From Legionella bozemanae (GTDB taxonomy: Bacteria > Pseudomonadota > Gammaproteobacteria > Legionellales > Legionellaceae): a stretch of 64,000 nucleotides of DNA. Of the stretch, positions 37,879-46,033 are shown piece by piece. How positions within the stretch are numbered: position 1 is the stretch's first letter; each line of letters begins with the position of its first letter. Location of the stretch: positions 186,001 through 250,000 of the forward strand of contig NZ_LBAW01000005.1 of assembly GCF_001648595.1 (NCBI RefSeq), in the 5' to 3' direction. Below the pieces are notes generated by a model, which saw only the letters and a list, made by a program, of their open reading frames with translations, made no database searches and had not been told where the DNA came from. The position numbers and the translations under genes were made by a program.

Positions 37879-38235
37879 GAGGCGGATGAGGGGATCTTTA
37901 TTAGTCCCTTCTATTAGGACGTGTTGACCCACCTACGTGCCGCGGCTTGTTCGCGGCATCCAGGAAATAATTAAATTAAAAATGAGCTTAATTCTTAGAG
38001 TTAAGTATGATGTACCTATTTTAGTTGATTATGAAAATCATTAAAAACGATGTAGGAAGCGAAAGTTAAATTTAATTGAAGATCTAAATCCTCGGCAGCG
38101 TGTTCTATCTGAAGAAATCTGTCATTGAAGATCGTCTGGATGCCGCGAACAAGCCGCGGCACGTAGGTATGAGATAAATTGCCAACACCCACCTAATAGC
38201 AAAAAAATGTTTAAAAATATACAGGAATAAAAACA
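37879..38235. other. Gene-free gap filled by a MITE-like element
   Basis: 357 bases between the aspartokinase fusion and the helicase gene. Most of it (37932-38167) is bounded by perfect 32-base inverted repeats. The helicase ribosome site (AGGAA) is at the right edge. No coding sequence seen. Confidence 0.6.
37932..38167. repeat. 236-bp element with perfect 32-bp terminal inverted repeats
   Basis: The left end 37932-37963 starts CCTACGTGCCGCGGCTTGTT. The right end 38136-38167 is its exact reverse complement by hand comparison. The 172-base interior is AT-rich and non-coding. The arms belong to the CGGCTTGTTCGCGG family seen elsewhere in the window. Confidence 0.75.
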
Positions 38236-41200
38236 ATGCTAGTCGACAATGATCAACGAAGCCAAGCCACAAATCCTTCCATATCATTTATCGTACAAGC
38301 TCCAGCAGGATCAGGTAAAACTGAAATTCTTACGCAGCGTTATTTGCGATTGTTAGGTACCGTAACTGCCCCCGAGCAAATTGTCGCATTAACGTTCACC
38401 CGTAAAGCCGCAAGTGAAATGCGTGAACGTATTGTGTTCGCATTACAACAAGCAGCGAGTAATATAAAAGCCAATACACCCCATCAACAAATGACGCTCG
38501 ATTTTGCTCGTGCAGCTCTTCAGCGCGATAACCACTTTCAATGGAATTTACTCCATCAGCCAAATCGATTAAAAGTTATTACAATTGACTCTTTATGCCA
38601 AAGCATCAATCAGGCAATTCCTCTTTTGGAAAAACAAATTGCTTATTCACAGATTACTGAAAAAGCGAATAGTCATTATTTAAATGCTGGTCGACGCTGT
38701 ATTCAGTTTGCACTAGCAACACCCGAATATCAAAAAGCGATAAAAACACTCTTGTTGCATGTCGATAATCGTCAGGATCGATTACTTGAATTATTTACTG
38801 CACTTCTTTCTCAAAGAGATCAATGGCTAGCTCCCCTCTTTCAAGCACGCACCCAAGAAAAATCAGCTTTTGAACGCGCACTGCGACTCATAGAGCAGCA
38901 TGAATTAAAGCGGTTCACACAAAGTCTGCCCTCGCATTTGGCTCTTGAGTTAACTCACTGTGCTCGTGAATTGGCAATTATAGAAAATAATCCTCATTCA
39001 CCACGTTATCCGCTAAAAGATTGGTATGATTTTCAACACACCAATCAAGAGATTGCAACCGCTTTAAGTAAACTCTTGCTTACCGGCGATGCGAATTTTC
39101 GCAAAAGTTTTGATCATCACGTTGGATTGCTCAGTAGCTCCTGTGCCCCGGATGAATATAAAAGACTCAAAAATGCCAGCAAAAAATTGCTCAACGAACT
39201 CAATGAATATCCTGATTTCCTTGAAGCATTAATTCAAGTCAGCAACTTACCCAAGCCAGAATATGATCCTGAACAATGGGAAGTTCTACAAGCACTCTTT
39301 TTGTTACTTCCCCTTCTTGTAGGTCATTTACACGTTTTGTTTAGCGAACAAAACGAAGTTGATTTCACTGCAATATCCCAGCAAGCATTAAGTGCATTAG
39401 GTGATGCAGAAAATCCTACCGACTTAGCTTTATATTTAGATCATACGCTTCATCACATTCTGGTTGATGAATTTCAGGATACCTCGATTACCCAGTTTGA
39501 ATTGTTAACCAAACTTGTCAGTGGATGGCAGGAAGGTGATGGGAAAACTCTTTTTATCGTCGGTGATCCCATGCAATCCATTTACCGTTTTAGACAAGCA
39601 GAAGTAGGATTATTCTTTCGCGCCAAAGAACAAGGCATAGGCCCCGTCAAACTCCGATCGCTGCAGTTGTGCTGCAATTTTCGTTCAACACAAGCGATTG
39701 TAAATTGGGTAAATAATCAATTCACCAATATCTTCCCCAGGCAAGTTGATATAGAATCTGGTGCAGTTTCATTTCATCCCAGTGTAGATGTCATTCAAGA
39801 TGAAAAACATAGTGCCATTCACGCCATTCAATTTAAAAATCGGGAACAGGAAGCCAAAAAACTCATAGAAATCATTCAATACGAATTGCAAACCCATCCT
39901 GAGCAAACTATGGCTATTCTGGTACGCTCAAGAACTCAACTTGCTGAAATCATTCGCCTCTTGCGTCAACATCAAGTTCCCTATCAGGGTACGGATATCA
40001 CTTTATTAGCCAATCTAAGCCACTTGCGCGATGTTTGGTCATTAACCCAGGCTTTACTGACACCAGCAAACCGTCTCTCTTGGCTCGCGTTGCTTCATAG
40101 TCCTTACTGTGGTTTGGCTTTAAATGATATCCATGCCATAGCTCACTTTAATAAGAAAAAGTCGATTTACTTTGCCTTATTGCATTTAAACAAAATCCAG
40201 GGATTAAGCGAAGAAGGCAGAATTCGCGCTAATTTTTTTATACACGTCATGCACAAAGCGCTGGCTCAAAGGTATGAAAGCAGACTCTCAGGTTGGGTCA
40301 TTCAAACTTTAAAAGAACTACACATCGACTCTATCCTAAACACCAATCAACTCAATGATCTCGAACAATTCTGGACCTTGCTTGACCGCTATGAACAAGA
40401 CGGTCGTTTACCGGATATGAAAGAGTTTCTCTCTGAACTCAATAAACTCTATTCACAACAAGCAAATCCTTCTTGTTTACACGTCATGACCATTCATAAG
40501 TCCAAAGGACTTGAATTTGATACTGTATTTTTACCCGGTTTAGGCGCACAACCTAATCGTGGCGATAATCCAATGTTACGCTGGCTGAACTTACCGACGC
40601 AAAAACAAGGCAATTTATTACTCATGTCGCCTATACAAGCTGCACATCAAGAACATTGTGCTTTATATGATTATTTAAGCCAATTAGATGAAGTAAAAAG
40701 CCATTATGAGGCACAACGATTACTGTATGTTGCTGTGACTCGAGCAAAGTCACGTTTGTATTTAATGGATCATTCAGAACGATCCTCCAAGGCTTCATTT
40801 AAAAATCTTCTTAAGCATCTAGAATTTACTGAAAATGAACCCACGTTCCTTATTGAAGAAAGAAACTCGTCCCTGCCCAAACGCTTAAGTTTGCCGCTTG
40901 ATTATTACAAAAACAAGGAGTCTGAAGTGTTCCATCTCAATATAAAAACAGAGCCTTCTCCTTTATCAACAAGTATTCCTCGACTCATTGGTATAGTAAC
41001 TCATCAATTGTTGCAATGGATCTGTGATTATCATCCAAAAACCATAACGGAAATTCCCTGGGGCCTCGCTCATTATGAATTGAGGAAGTTAGGTTTCGAT
41101 GACAAAACACAACATGAAGCACTATTGAGCATGCGGGGACAAATTGCCCGAATGTTTGAGGATCAAACGGGTTTTTGGATTATTAGCAAGCATGATCGGG

Positions 41201-41475
41201 AGCAAAACGAATACGAATTATTGGTGGAACAGCAAAATAGACCCATTACTCGCATCATTGATCGTACCTTTGAGGAACAAGGTAAACGCTGGATTATTGA
41301 TTTCAAAACTGGGAAAGAAGATGAAGCTTCATTGATGAAACACCGACAACAATTACATGAATACGGTTCTTATCTATCAGAGCATACCTCCCTTCCTATC
41401 TATTGTGGTATTTATTATCTCCCCAGCAATCATTGGGTTAGTTGGCAATATGAGCATTCTGAACTGACAACTTGA
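38236..41475 (+). CDS. UvrD/AddA-like ATP-dependent helicase-nuclease
   Basis: 1079 residues. Superfamily 1A helicase motifs run in order: Walker A QAPAGSGKTEIL near residue 22, LTFTRKAASEMRERI, DEFQDTS, VGDPMQSIYRFRQAE, LCCNFRS, TIHKSKGLEFDTVFLPG and LLYVAVTRAKSRLYLM. The C-terminus carries a PD-(D/E)XK nuclease: GIVTHQLLQWI and then RIIDRTF ... WIIDFKTGKED. This is the AddA/RecB-type architecture used for double-strand-break end processing. The partner AddB nuclease is not adjacent. It has an AGGAA site before the ATG and stands 73 bases before apbC. Confidence 0.9.
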   Translation: MLVDNDQRSQATNPSISFIVQAPAGSGKTEILTQRYLRLLGTVTAPEQIVALTFTRKAASEMRERIVFALQQAASNIKANTPHQQMTLDFARAALQRDNHFQWNLLHQPNRLKVITIDSLCQSINQAIPLLEKQIAYSQITEKANSHYLNAGRRCIQFALATPEYQKAIKTLLLHVDNRQDRLLELFTALLSQRDQWLAPLFQARTQEKSAFERALRLIEQHELKRFTQSLPSHLALELTHCARELAIIENNPHSPRYPLKDWYDFQHTNQEIATALSKLLLTGDANFRKSFDHHVGLLSSSCAPDEYKRLKNASKKLLNELNEYPDFLEALIQVSNLPKPEYDPEQWEVLQALFLLLPLLVGHLHVLFSEQNEVDFTAISQQALSALGDAENPTDLALYLDHTLHHILVDEFQDTSITQFELLTKLVSGWQEGDGKTLFIVGDPMQSIYRFRQAEVGLFFRAKEQGIGPVKLRSLQLCCNFRSTQAIVNWVNNQFTNIFPRQVDIESGAVSFHPSVDVIQDEKHSAIHAIQFKNREQEAKKLIEIIQYELQTHPEQTMAILVRSRTQLAEIIRLLRQHQVPYQGTDITLLANLSHLRDVWSLTQALLTPANRLSWLALLHSPYCGLALNDIHAIAHFNKKKSIYFALLHLNKIQGLSEEGRIRANFFIHVMHKALAQRYESRLSGWVIQTLKELHIDSILNTNQLNDLEQFWTLLDRYEQDGRLPDMKEFLSELNKLYSQQANPSCLHVMTIHKSKGLEFDTVFLPGLGAQPNRGDNPMLRWLNLPTQKQGNLLLMSPIQAAHQEHCALYDYLSQLDEVKSHYEAQRLLYVAVTRAKSRLYLMDHSERSSKASFKNLLKHLEFTENEPTFLIEERNSSLPKRLSLPLDYYKNKESEVFHLNIKTEPSPLSTSIPRLIGIVTHQLLQWICDYHPKTITEIPWGLAHYELRKLGFDDKTQHEALLSMRGQIARMFEDQTGFWIISKHDREQNEYELLVEQQNRPITRIIDRTFEEQGKRWIIDFKTGKEDEASLMKHRQQLHEYGSYLSEHTSLPIYCGIYYLPSNHWVSWQYEHSELTT

Positions 41476-41548
41476 GCACCACAAACAAATTCTATGAAAT
41501 AATACTACTCTGCGCTATCATTCCTCTTTTGTGTTTTAAGGGCAATCC

Positions 41549-42622
41549 ATGACCACTGAAAATACTGTAATCCACTTGATGAGTACCCTAAAAGATCCAT
41601 TTCTTGGTCTTACAGGCAAAGAAATGAATTTACAGTGTAGTCTTGAAATAACAAATAATCAGTTGGTCATCAACCTAACTACTGGATTTCCCTGTCGCTT
41701 ACTTGAAGAAAATTATAAACCCCTATTACTTACTGCATTAGAATCATCATTTCCAAATCAACAGATAGTAATTCACATCAATCAACGAATCAAACCACAC
41801 AGAACTCAACTCGTTGGCAAAGGCTTGCGTGGAGTTAAAAACACTATTGCTGTAGCTTCAGGAAAAGGGGGCGTGGGAAAATCTACTGTAACCGTCAACT
41901 TAGCGACTGCATTAGCCCGCTTGGGTGCACAAGTAGGTATTTTAGATGCTGACATCTACGGTCCAAGCATGCCTTTAATGCTTGGCAAAACTGAACCGGT
42001 ACAAATCAGTGGTGATCATTATCTTCCTGCAAAAGCGCATGGAATACAAACTATGTCTATTGGCTACCTAACACATGGCGAACAAGCACTTATCTGGCGA
42101 GGTCCTATGCTTGCTAAATCACTGATCCAAATGTTGGATATTACCCTTTGGAAGGATCTGGATTATTTGTTTATCGATTTACCGCCTGGAACCGGTGATA
42201 TTCAATTGACTTTGGTACAAAAAATCCCCCTTACTGCTGCTATAGTAGTGACTACTCCACAAAATGTGGCAACCCTTGATGCACAAAAAGCCCTTACCAT
42301 GTTTTCTAAAACAGGTATTGATGTACTGGGTATTATAGAAAATATGTCCACGCATATTTGCAGTCAATGCGGACATCAAGAAGCAATTTTTGGTGCAGGT
42401 GGAGCAGAAGCGCTTTGTGCCGCACACCAAACCACATTACTCGGACAACTTCCCTTAGATGGACGCATAAGACAAAACTGTGATGAAGGTTCGCCTACTG
42501 CGACTCAAGCTCGCGATAAGTTAACAGATACCTTGCTTAAAACAGCGATGAAGAGCGCTATTGAATTGTCTAAAAAACCAATTAATTATGCAGACAAATT
42601 CCCCAAAATTGTTGTTGAGTGA
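41549..42622 (+). CDS. apbC: ApbC/Mrp iron-sulfur cluster carrier ATPase
   Basis: 357 residues. A short N-terminal MIP18-like region (to about 90) is followed by the P-loop ATPase: deviant Walker A ASGKGGVGKSTVTVNLATAL, DADIYGPSMP, DLPPGTGDIQLTL. The C-terminal CxxC (CSQCG) bridges a [4Fe-4S] cluster in the homodimer. It loads Fe-S clusters on target enzymes. It is about 70 bases after the helicase and could share its transcript. Confidence 0.95.
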   Translation: MTTENTVIHLMSTLKDPFLGLTGKEMNLQCSLEITNNQLVINLTTGFPCRLLEENYKPLLLTALESSFPNQQIVIHINQRIKPHRTQLVGKGLRGVKNTIAVASGKGGVGKSTVTVNLATALARLGAQVGILDADIYGPSMPLMLGKTEPVQISGDHYLPAKAHGIQTMSIGYLTHGEQALIWRGPMLAKSLIQMLDITLWKDLDYLFIDLPPGTGDIQLTLVQKIPLTAAIVVTTPQNVATLDAQKALTMFSKTGIDVLGIIENMSTHICSQCGHQEAIFGAGGAEALCAAHQTTLLGQLPLDGRIRQNCDEGSPTATQARDKLTDTLLKTAMKSAIELSKKPINYADKFPKIVVE

Positions 42623-42725
42623 ATTCTTTGGAGACAGGTATAATCGAGTAAGGCCATCCCTTATTCAACTACAATGCAATGAAGGGTAAAGTCCATTAAA
42701 ATAATAACAATAAATAAATTGAGCC

Positions 42726-43268
42726 ATGGAACGATTAATAATAATAACACTAAGTATCCTATACTCCTGCCTTGCCTTAGCCAAGTCTTCCTATCAAATT
42801 GATTTAATTATATTTGCCCATCCCAATCAAAACCCGGACATGGCCGTTGATGCACCTTTTATTCCCATAAGTGCAAATGCCATATCCTTGAAAGCGGATA
42901 CAGAAAAATCGGGAAAACCTTATCGTTTGTTATCTCCATCTTCCTCAAGTCTACGCGATGAATATTACCTACTCACTCGAAAATCGCATTACCAAATTTT
43001 AGGGCATTACTCATGGAGGCAACCTGCTAATAATCAAAGTAGCGTCGCTTTGCCTGTAGTAGAGCATAATGGCTGGCAAATACAGGGTAAATTAAATGTG
43101 ATACAAAGTAATTATTATTCTTTTGATGCAGAATTACAGGTATCGCCGCCTAGCAATCCACAATCCTCATTTACTGTATCACAAAAACAACGCCTAAAAG
43201 ATGGTGTAGTTTATTATCTCGATAATGCTCAGATTGGCATGTTGGTTAAAATTCATAAATTGGGATAA
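42726..43268 (+). CDS. CsiV-like secreted protein
   Basis: 180 residues. A signal peptide (MERLIIITLSILYSCLALA) is followed by SSYQIDLIIFAHPNQN, the characteristic start of CsiV-family proteins, which begin with a Y-x-V/I-E/D-hydrophobic-IVF strand. LLTRKSHYQILGHYSWRQP and the C-terminal KDGVVYYLDNAQIGMLVKI (truncated here) also match the family pattern. CsiV of Pseudomonas is a periplasmic cell-shape factor. It lies 103 bases after apbC. The family call is from pattern memory. Confidence 0.7.
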   Translation: MERLIIITLSILYSCLALAKSSYQIDLIIFAHPNQNPDMAVDAPFIPISANAISLKADTEKSGKPYRLLSPSSSSLRDEYYLLTRKSHYQILGHYSWRQPANNQSSVALPVVEHNGWQIQGKLNVIQSNYYSFDAELQVSPPSNPQSSFTVSQKQRLKDGVVYYLDNAQIGMLVKIHKLG

Positions 43269-43642
43269 ATAGTTTGTAGCCTAAATGCCCCGCTATCTCT
43301 TAATCACATTTCTGCCTACGCCCCCACGACTTGTTCGCGGGGACCAGTGTTTTAATGCAGATCTTATGGATCCCGCGAACAAGCTCTGAGAGCTCTACGC
43401 AAAATTTGAATGTAACTTTATGTTTTCAAATGAAATATACTCAACTTTCTACGTACCGCGCATAAAGCACGGTACGTGTAGGGAGGTTAAATTCGCGTGG
43501 TTCTCTCAGGAACAAGCCGCGAGACATCAGAGTAAAATCGAACTAGTTTTTCAGAGATGTATATAAGATTCAGATGTATTCGTGGAACCCAGTTTTTTTT
43601 CACGAAGACCCTAGTTCAGCTGCGTACTCAGTTCCTATCAGT
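43269..43642. other. Gene-free gap with clustered REP-like repeats
   Basis: 374 bases between two convergent genes. It holds a CGACTTGTTCGCGGGGACC unit (about 43327-43346) and its inverted partner CCCGCGAACAAGC (43373-43385), a palindrome CTACGTACCGCGCATAAAGC (43449 on), and a third CGAACAAGCC-type fragment near 43510. No coding sequence is apparent. Confidence 0.6.
43449..43483. repeat. Palindrome of the CGCATAAAGCGC family
   Basis: CTACGTACCGCGCATAAAGC is followed by ACGGTACGTGTAGG, a hairpin with arms of about 12 bases around CGCATAAAGC. The same sequence family lies at 11301-11395 and 60357-60463. Confidence 0.6.
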
Positions 43643-43945
43643 TTATTTTTTCCCTGGAGGAAAAATCTGATCAAATACTGTTGCCCCTCCCTCCACAACA
43701 TGGTTCATTGCAGTGTTTACATCGGAAGATCTAGAATTAGCCTTGTTTGAAAAAAAGCCCCAAAAACCATTTCCCGATTGTTTGCTTCTGCCTACTTCAT
43801 GCAGTCCAAATAATGCTGCAGCAGTAAGAGTCAGGGAGGCAAATGGACCTAATCTTCCATAAAAAGGGGACATAAATAAATTTCCAAAACTGATTAATGC
43901 ACCAGTCTTTAATACTTTTTCAGGATTTATTTGATCTCTAGGCAT
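43643..43945 (-). CDS. Small hydrophobic protein, paralogue of the next gene
   Basis: 100 residues. The layout is a polar start with MPRDQINPEKVLKTGALISF, a hydrophobic middle (TGALISFGNLFMSPFYG and ASLTLTAAALFGLHEVGR), a Gly/Asn/Ser linker, and a conserved tail EGGATVFDQIFPP. It aligns throughout with the gene at 43984 (KTGAL..GN, GLHEVG/GAHEIG, GGA..FD.I.P), so the two arose by tandem duplication. Each has a CAAGGAA ribosome site. I do not recognise the family. Membrane association or packing by the Gly/Ala helices is likely. Confidence 0.7.
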   Translation of the reverse strand: MPRDQINPEKVLKTGALISFGNLFMSPFYGRLGPFASLTLTAAALFGLHEVGRSKQSGNGFWGFFSNKANSRSSDVNTAMNHVVEGGATVFDQIFPPGKK

Positions 43946-43983
43946 GCTACTATTTCCTTGATAGGTATTTAAAAAGATACGTA

Positions 43984-44313
43984 TTATGGACGCTTACTTT
44001 CACTAGGCATAATTTCGTCAAATATCGCCGCACCGCCAACTGCGATATTTGCCAGAGTATTTTGCACCTCTGTACTTTTATCACCAGTTATGCCCCCAAA
44101 AAAAGAATTCATACCATTTATTCCATTTCCAACAGGTCTTCTTTTTTTACCTATCTCATGTGCACCATATAAAAATGCGCCAGTCGCAACAATTGCTGTA
44201 GTCAAACCCAATTTTGCATCAACCCAGTACAATGGGGCTAAAATTGTATTTCCAAGCGCCAGTAACGCACCTGTCTTGCCTGCATCATCAATATTGATTT
44301 TATCTTGAGCCAT
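43984..44313 (-). CDS. Small hydrophobic protein, first of a tandem pair
   Basis: 109 residues, same layout as its neighbour: MAQDKINIDDAGKTGALLAL, hydrophobic segment LTTAIVATGAFLYGAHEIGKK, a linker with Gly and Asn, and the tail VGGAAIFDEIMPSESKRP. It lies 38 bases upstream of the paralogue on the same strand and presumably is co-transcribed. It is divergent from the chimeric decarboxylase gene. The pair sits at the edge of a block with effector-like genes, but nothing in it shows a secretion signal. Confidence 0.7.
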   Translation of the reverse strand: MAQDKINIDDAGKTGALLALGNTILAPLYWVDAKLGLTTAIVATGAFLYGAHEIGKKRRPVGNGINGMNSFFGGITGDKSTEVQNTLANIAVGGAAIFDEIMPSESKRP

Positions 44314-44427
44314 ATCAATTCCTTGTGATAATTAATTTGAATAATCAGACTATGTGAGCATCAATAAAATTGCAAGCATAAATTTAATACATCATAATGA
44401 ACAATATTAAACCAAATACAATGTGAA

Positions 44428-44456
44428 TTGAATTCACCCTACCTGCACATTATACT
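44428..44456 (+). promoter_or_regulatory. Promoter of the chimeric decarboxylase gene
   Basis: TTGAAT (44428-44433), a 17-base spacer and TATACT (44451-44456). The predicted start is near 44463. The flanking TGTGAATTGAATT (44422-44434) is identical to bases 45972-45984 before the 1475-codon gene. The position supports translation from ATG 44489, not ATG 44465. Confidence 0.6.
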
Positions 44457-44488
44457 CTCATATAATGGAATCAACCTATGAGCTCATA

Positions 44489-45907
44489 ATGTCTCCAAAA
44501 AGTCGAATTATTGATGCGCTCACTTTATGCCTCAAACAAAAATCCAATAAGGATTTTAAATTAAATAAATCAGCAGCTTATACTGGATTGGCTGACTTAT
44601 ATGAACACTATGCTTTGGAGAGTAACCCGGATCAATTTTTTGAAGCATTTGAACAATTATGTAAGATACCTGATAATTATCGACTTGGAGATAATCCAAT
44701 TTTAGATAATTTTATCATTCAATTGGAAAAAGTTTTTCATCCCCAAAAACCGGAAAAAAAAGTTAGTCGCCCTACCCCATGGTGGCAAATTGAGCGAGAA
44801 TCCTTGCTTACCATTGCAGAGACGCATTCACCTTGTTATGTATATCATAGCGCAACACAAATAACTCAAGCCAAACAATTACTGAACCTAAAATCAATCG
44901 ATACTTTGTTTTATGCAATGAAAGCCAACTCCCATCCTTCGATTTTAAAAACATTGGAAAAAGAGAATATTGGTTTTGAATGCGTTTCAATTCAGGAATT
45001 AAAGCGAATCTTAGACCTATTTCCAGATATAGACAAAAAAAGAATATTATTTACCCCCAATTTTGCACCAAAAACAGAATATGAATTTGCAATGAATTTA
45101 GGGTGTTATGTGACAATAGATAATTTGTATCCTTTAACAAACTGGACTGAACTGTTTCAAAACCGCGATATCATTGTCCGTATCGACCCAGGTGCAGGTG
45201 CTGGTCATCACAAACATGTCGTAACAGGGGGAAATGAATCAAAGTTTGGCATTGACCAAAAAGATATAGAACATCTTAAAACCCTGACCCAGGAAAATAA
45301 TATCCGTATCATTGGCTTACACTCGCATTCAGGAAGCGGGATTCTTACCCCTGAACTTTGGGAACAAACTGCTTTAATGCTCACATCGCTCATTGAGCAA
45401 TTCCCCAATACTCAATTCATTAACTTAGGCGGCGGTTTAGGGATTGTTGAAAAACCAGGGCAAAAATCTTTGGATCTTCAAAAACTCGATGCACGATTAT
45501 TGGCAGTAAAATTACATTGCCCTCATTTAAAATTCTGGATGGAACCCGGTCGCTTTTTTGTTGCAGAAAGCGGTGTCATCCTGGCAAAGGTCACTCAATG
45601 TAAAGAAAAAGGTAAAGTAAAATTTGTGGGCATTGAAACAGGTATGAATTCACTAATTCGACCCTCCTTATATGGTGCCTACCATGAAATTGTCAACTTA
45701 AGTCGATTGCATGAAGAAAAAGCTGGCTTTTCACATGTGGTAGGTCCGATTTGCGAATCAGGAGATACTTTGGGATACGACCGTTTATTACCTGCTACAT
45801 ATGAAGGAGACATCATTTTAATTGCTAACACGGGAGCCTACGGGCACTGTATGAGTTCTCATTACAATTTACGATCACCCGCACATGAAATTATTTTAAC
45901 AGCGTAA
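44489..45907 (+). CDS. Chimera: inactive effector-protease N-terminus fused to a duplicated DAP decarboxylase
   Basis: 472 residues. Residues 1-83 align without a gap to residues 1-83 of the adjacent 1475-residue protein (41 identities by hand count), but the catalytic Cys31 is Tyr31 and the His/Asp parts are absent. After a short Lys/Pro linker, residues from Pro97-Trp-Trp to the end match residues 479-853 of the aspartokinase/decarboxylase. PLP Lys145, HSGSGILT, GGGLGIV, EPGRFFV and CESGDTLGYD are all retained, so it should be an active LysA. I chose ATG 44489 because it aligns with the neighbour and leaves a 26-base leader. Whether it serves metabolism, or is exported because of its N-terminus, is unknown. 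Confidence 0.85.
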   Translation: MSPKSRIIDALTLCLKQKSNKDFKLNKSAAYTGLADLYEHYALESNPDQFFEAFEQLCKIPDNYRLGDNPILDNFIIQLEKVFHPQKPEKKVSRPTPWWQIERESLLTIAETHSPCYVYHSATQITQAKQLLNLKSIDTLFYAMKANSHPSILKTLEKENIGFECVSIQELKRILDLFPDIDKKRILFTPNFAPKTEYEFAMNLGCYVTIDNLYPLTNWTELFQNRDIIVRIDPGAGAGHHKHVVTGGNESKFGIDQKDIEHLKTLTQENNIRIIGLHSHSGSGILTPELWEQTALMLTSLIEQFPNTQFINLGGGLGIVEKPGQKSLDLQKLDARLLAVKLHCPHLKFWMEPGRFFVAESGVILAKVTQCKEKGKVKFVGIETGMNSLIRPSLYGAYHEIVNLSRLHEEKAGFSHVVGPICESGDTLGYDRLLPATYEGDIILIANTGAYGHCMSSHYNLRSPAHEIILTA

Positions 45908-45977
45908 ATTATAAATTTTTATATTTTTCTAATCTGAAGCTCTTACCTTTAGCTGAACAATTTTAAATCATTGTGAA

Positions 45978-46006
45978 TTGAATTAAATTAACATGTCATT
46001 TATAAT
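45978..46006 (+). promoter_or_regulatory. Promoter of the 1475-codon gene
   Basis: TTGAAT (45978-45983), a 17-base spacer and a perfect TATAAT (46001-46006). The predicted start is near 46013, 21 bases before the ATG, with a GAGGGG ribosome site between. Confidence 0.7.
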
Positions 46007-46033
46007 CGCAAAATCAAAAAAGAGGGGTAAACT

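Noticed and set aside
37879..43642. CRISPR-like interpretation of the repeated short motifs
   Set aside because: The copies are palindromic, irregularly spaced, on both strands and lack uniform spacers; they are REP/MITE-type repeats.
44465..44488. Upstream ATG (44465) as start of the chimeric gene
   Set aside because: It lies about 2 bases after the predicted transcription start and adds residues that do not align with the neighbouring paralogous N-terminus.
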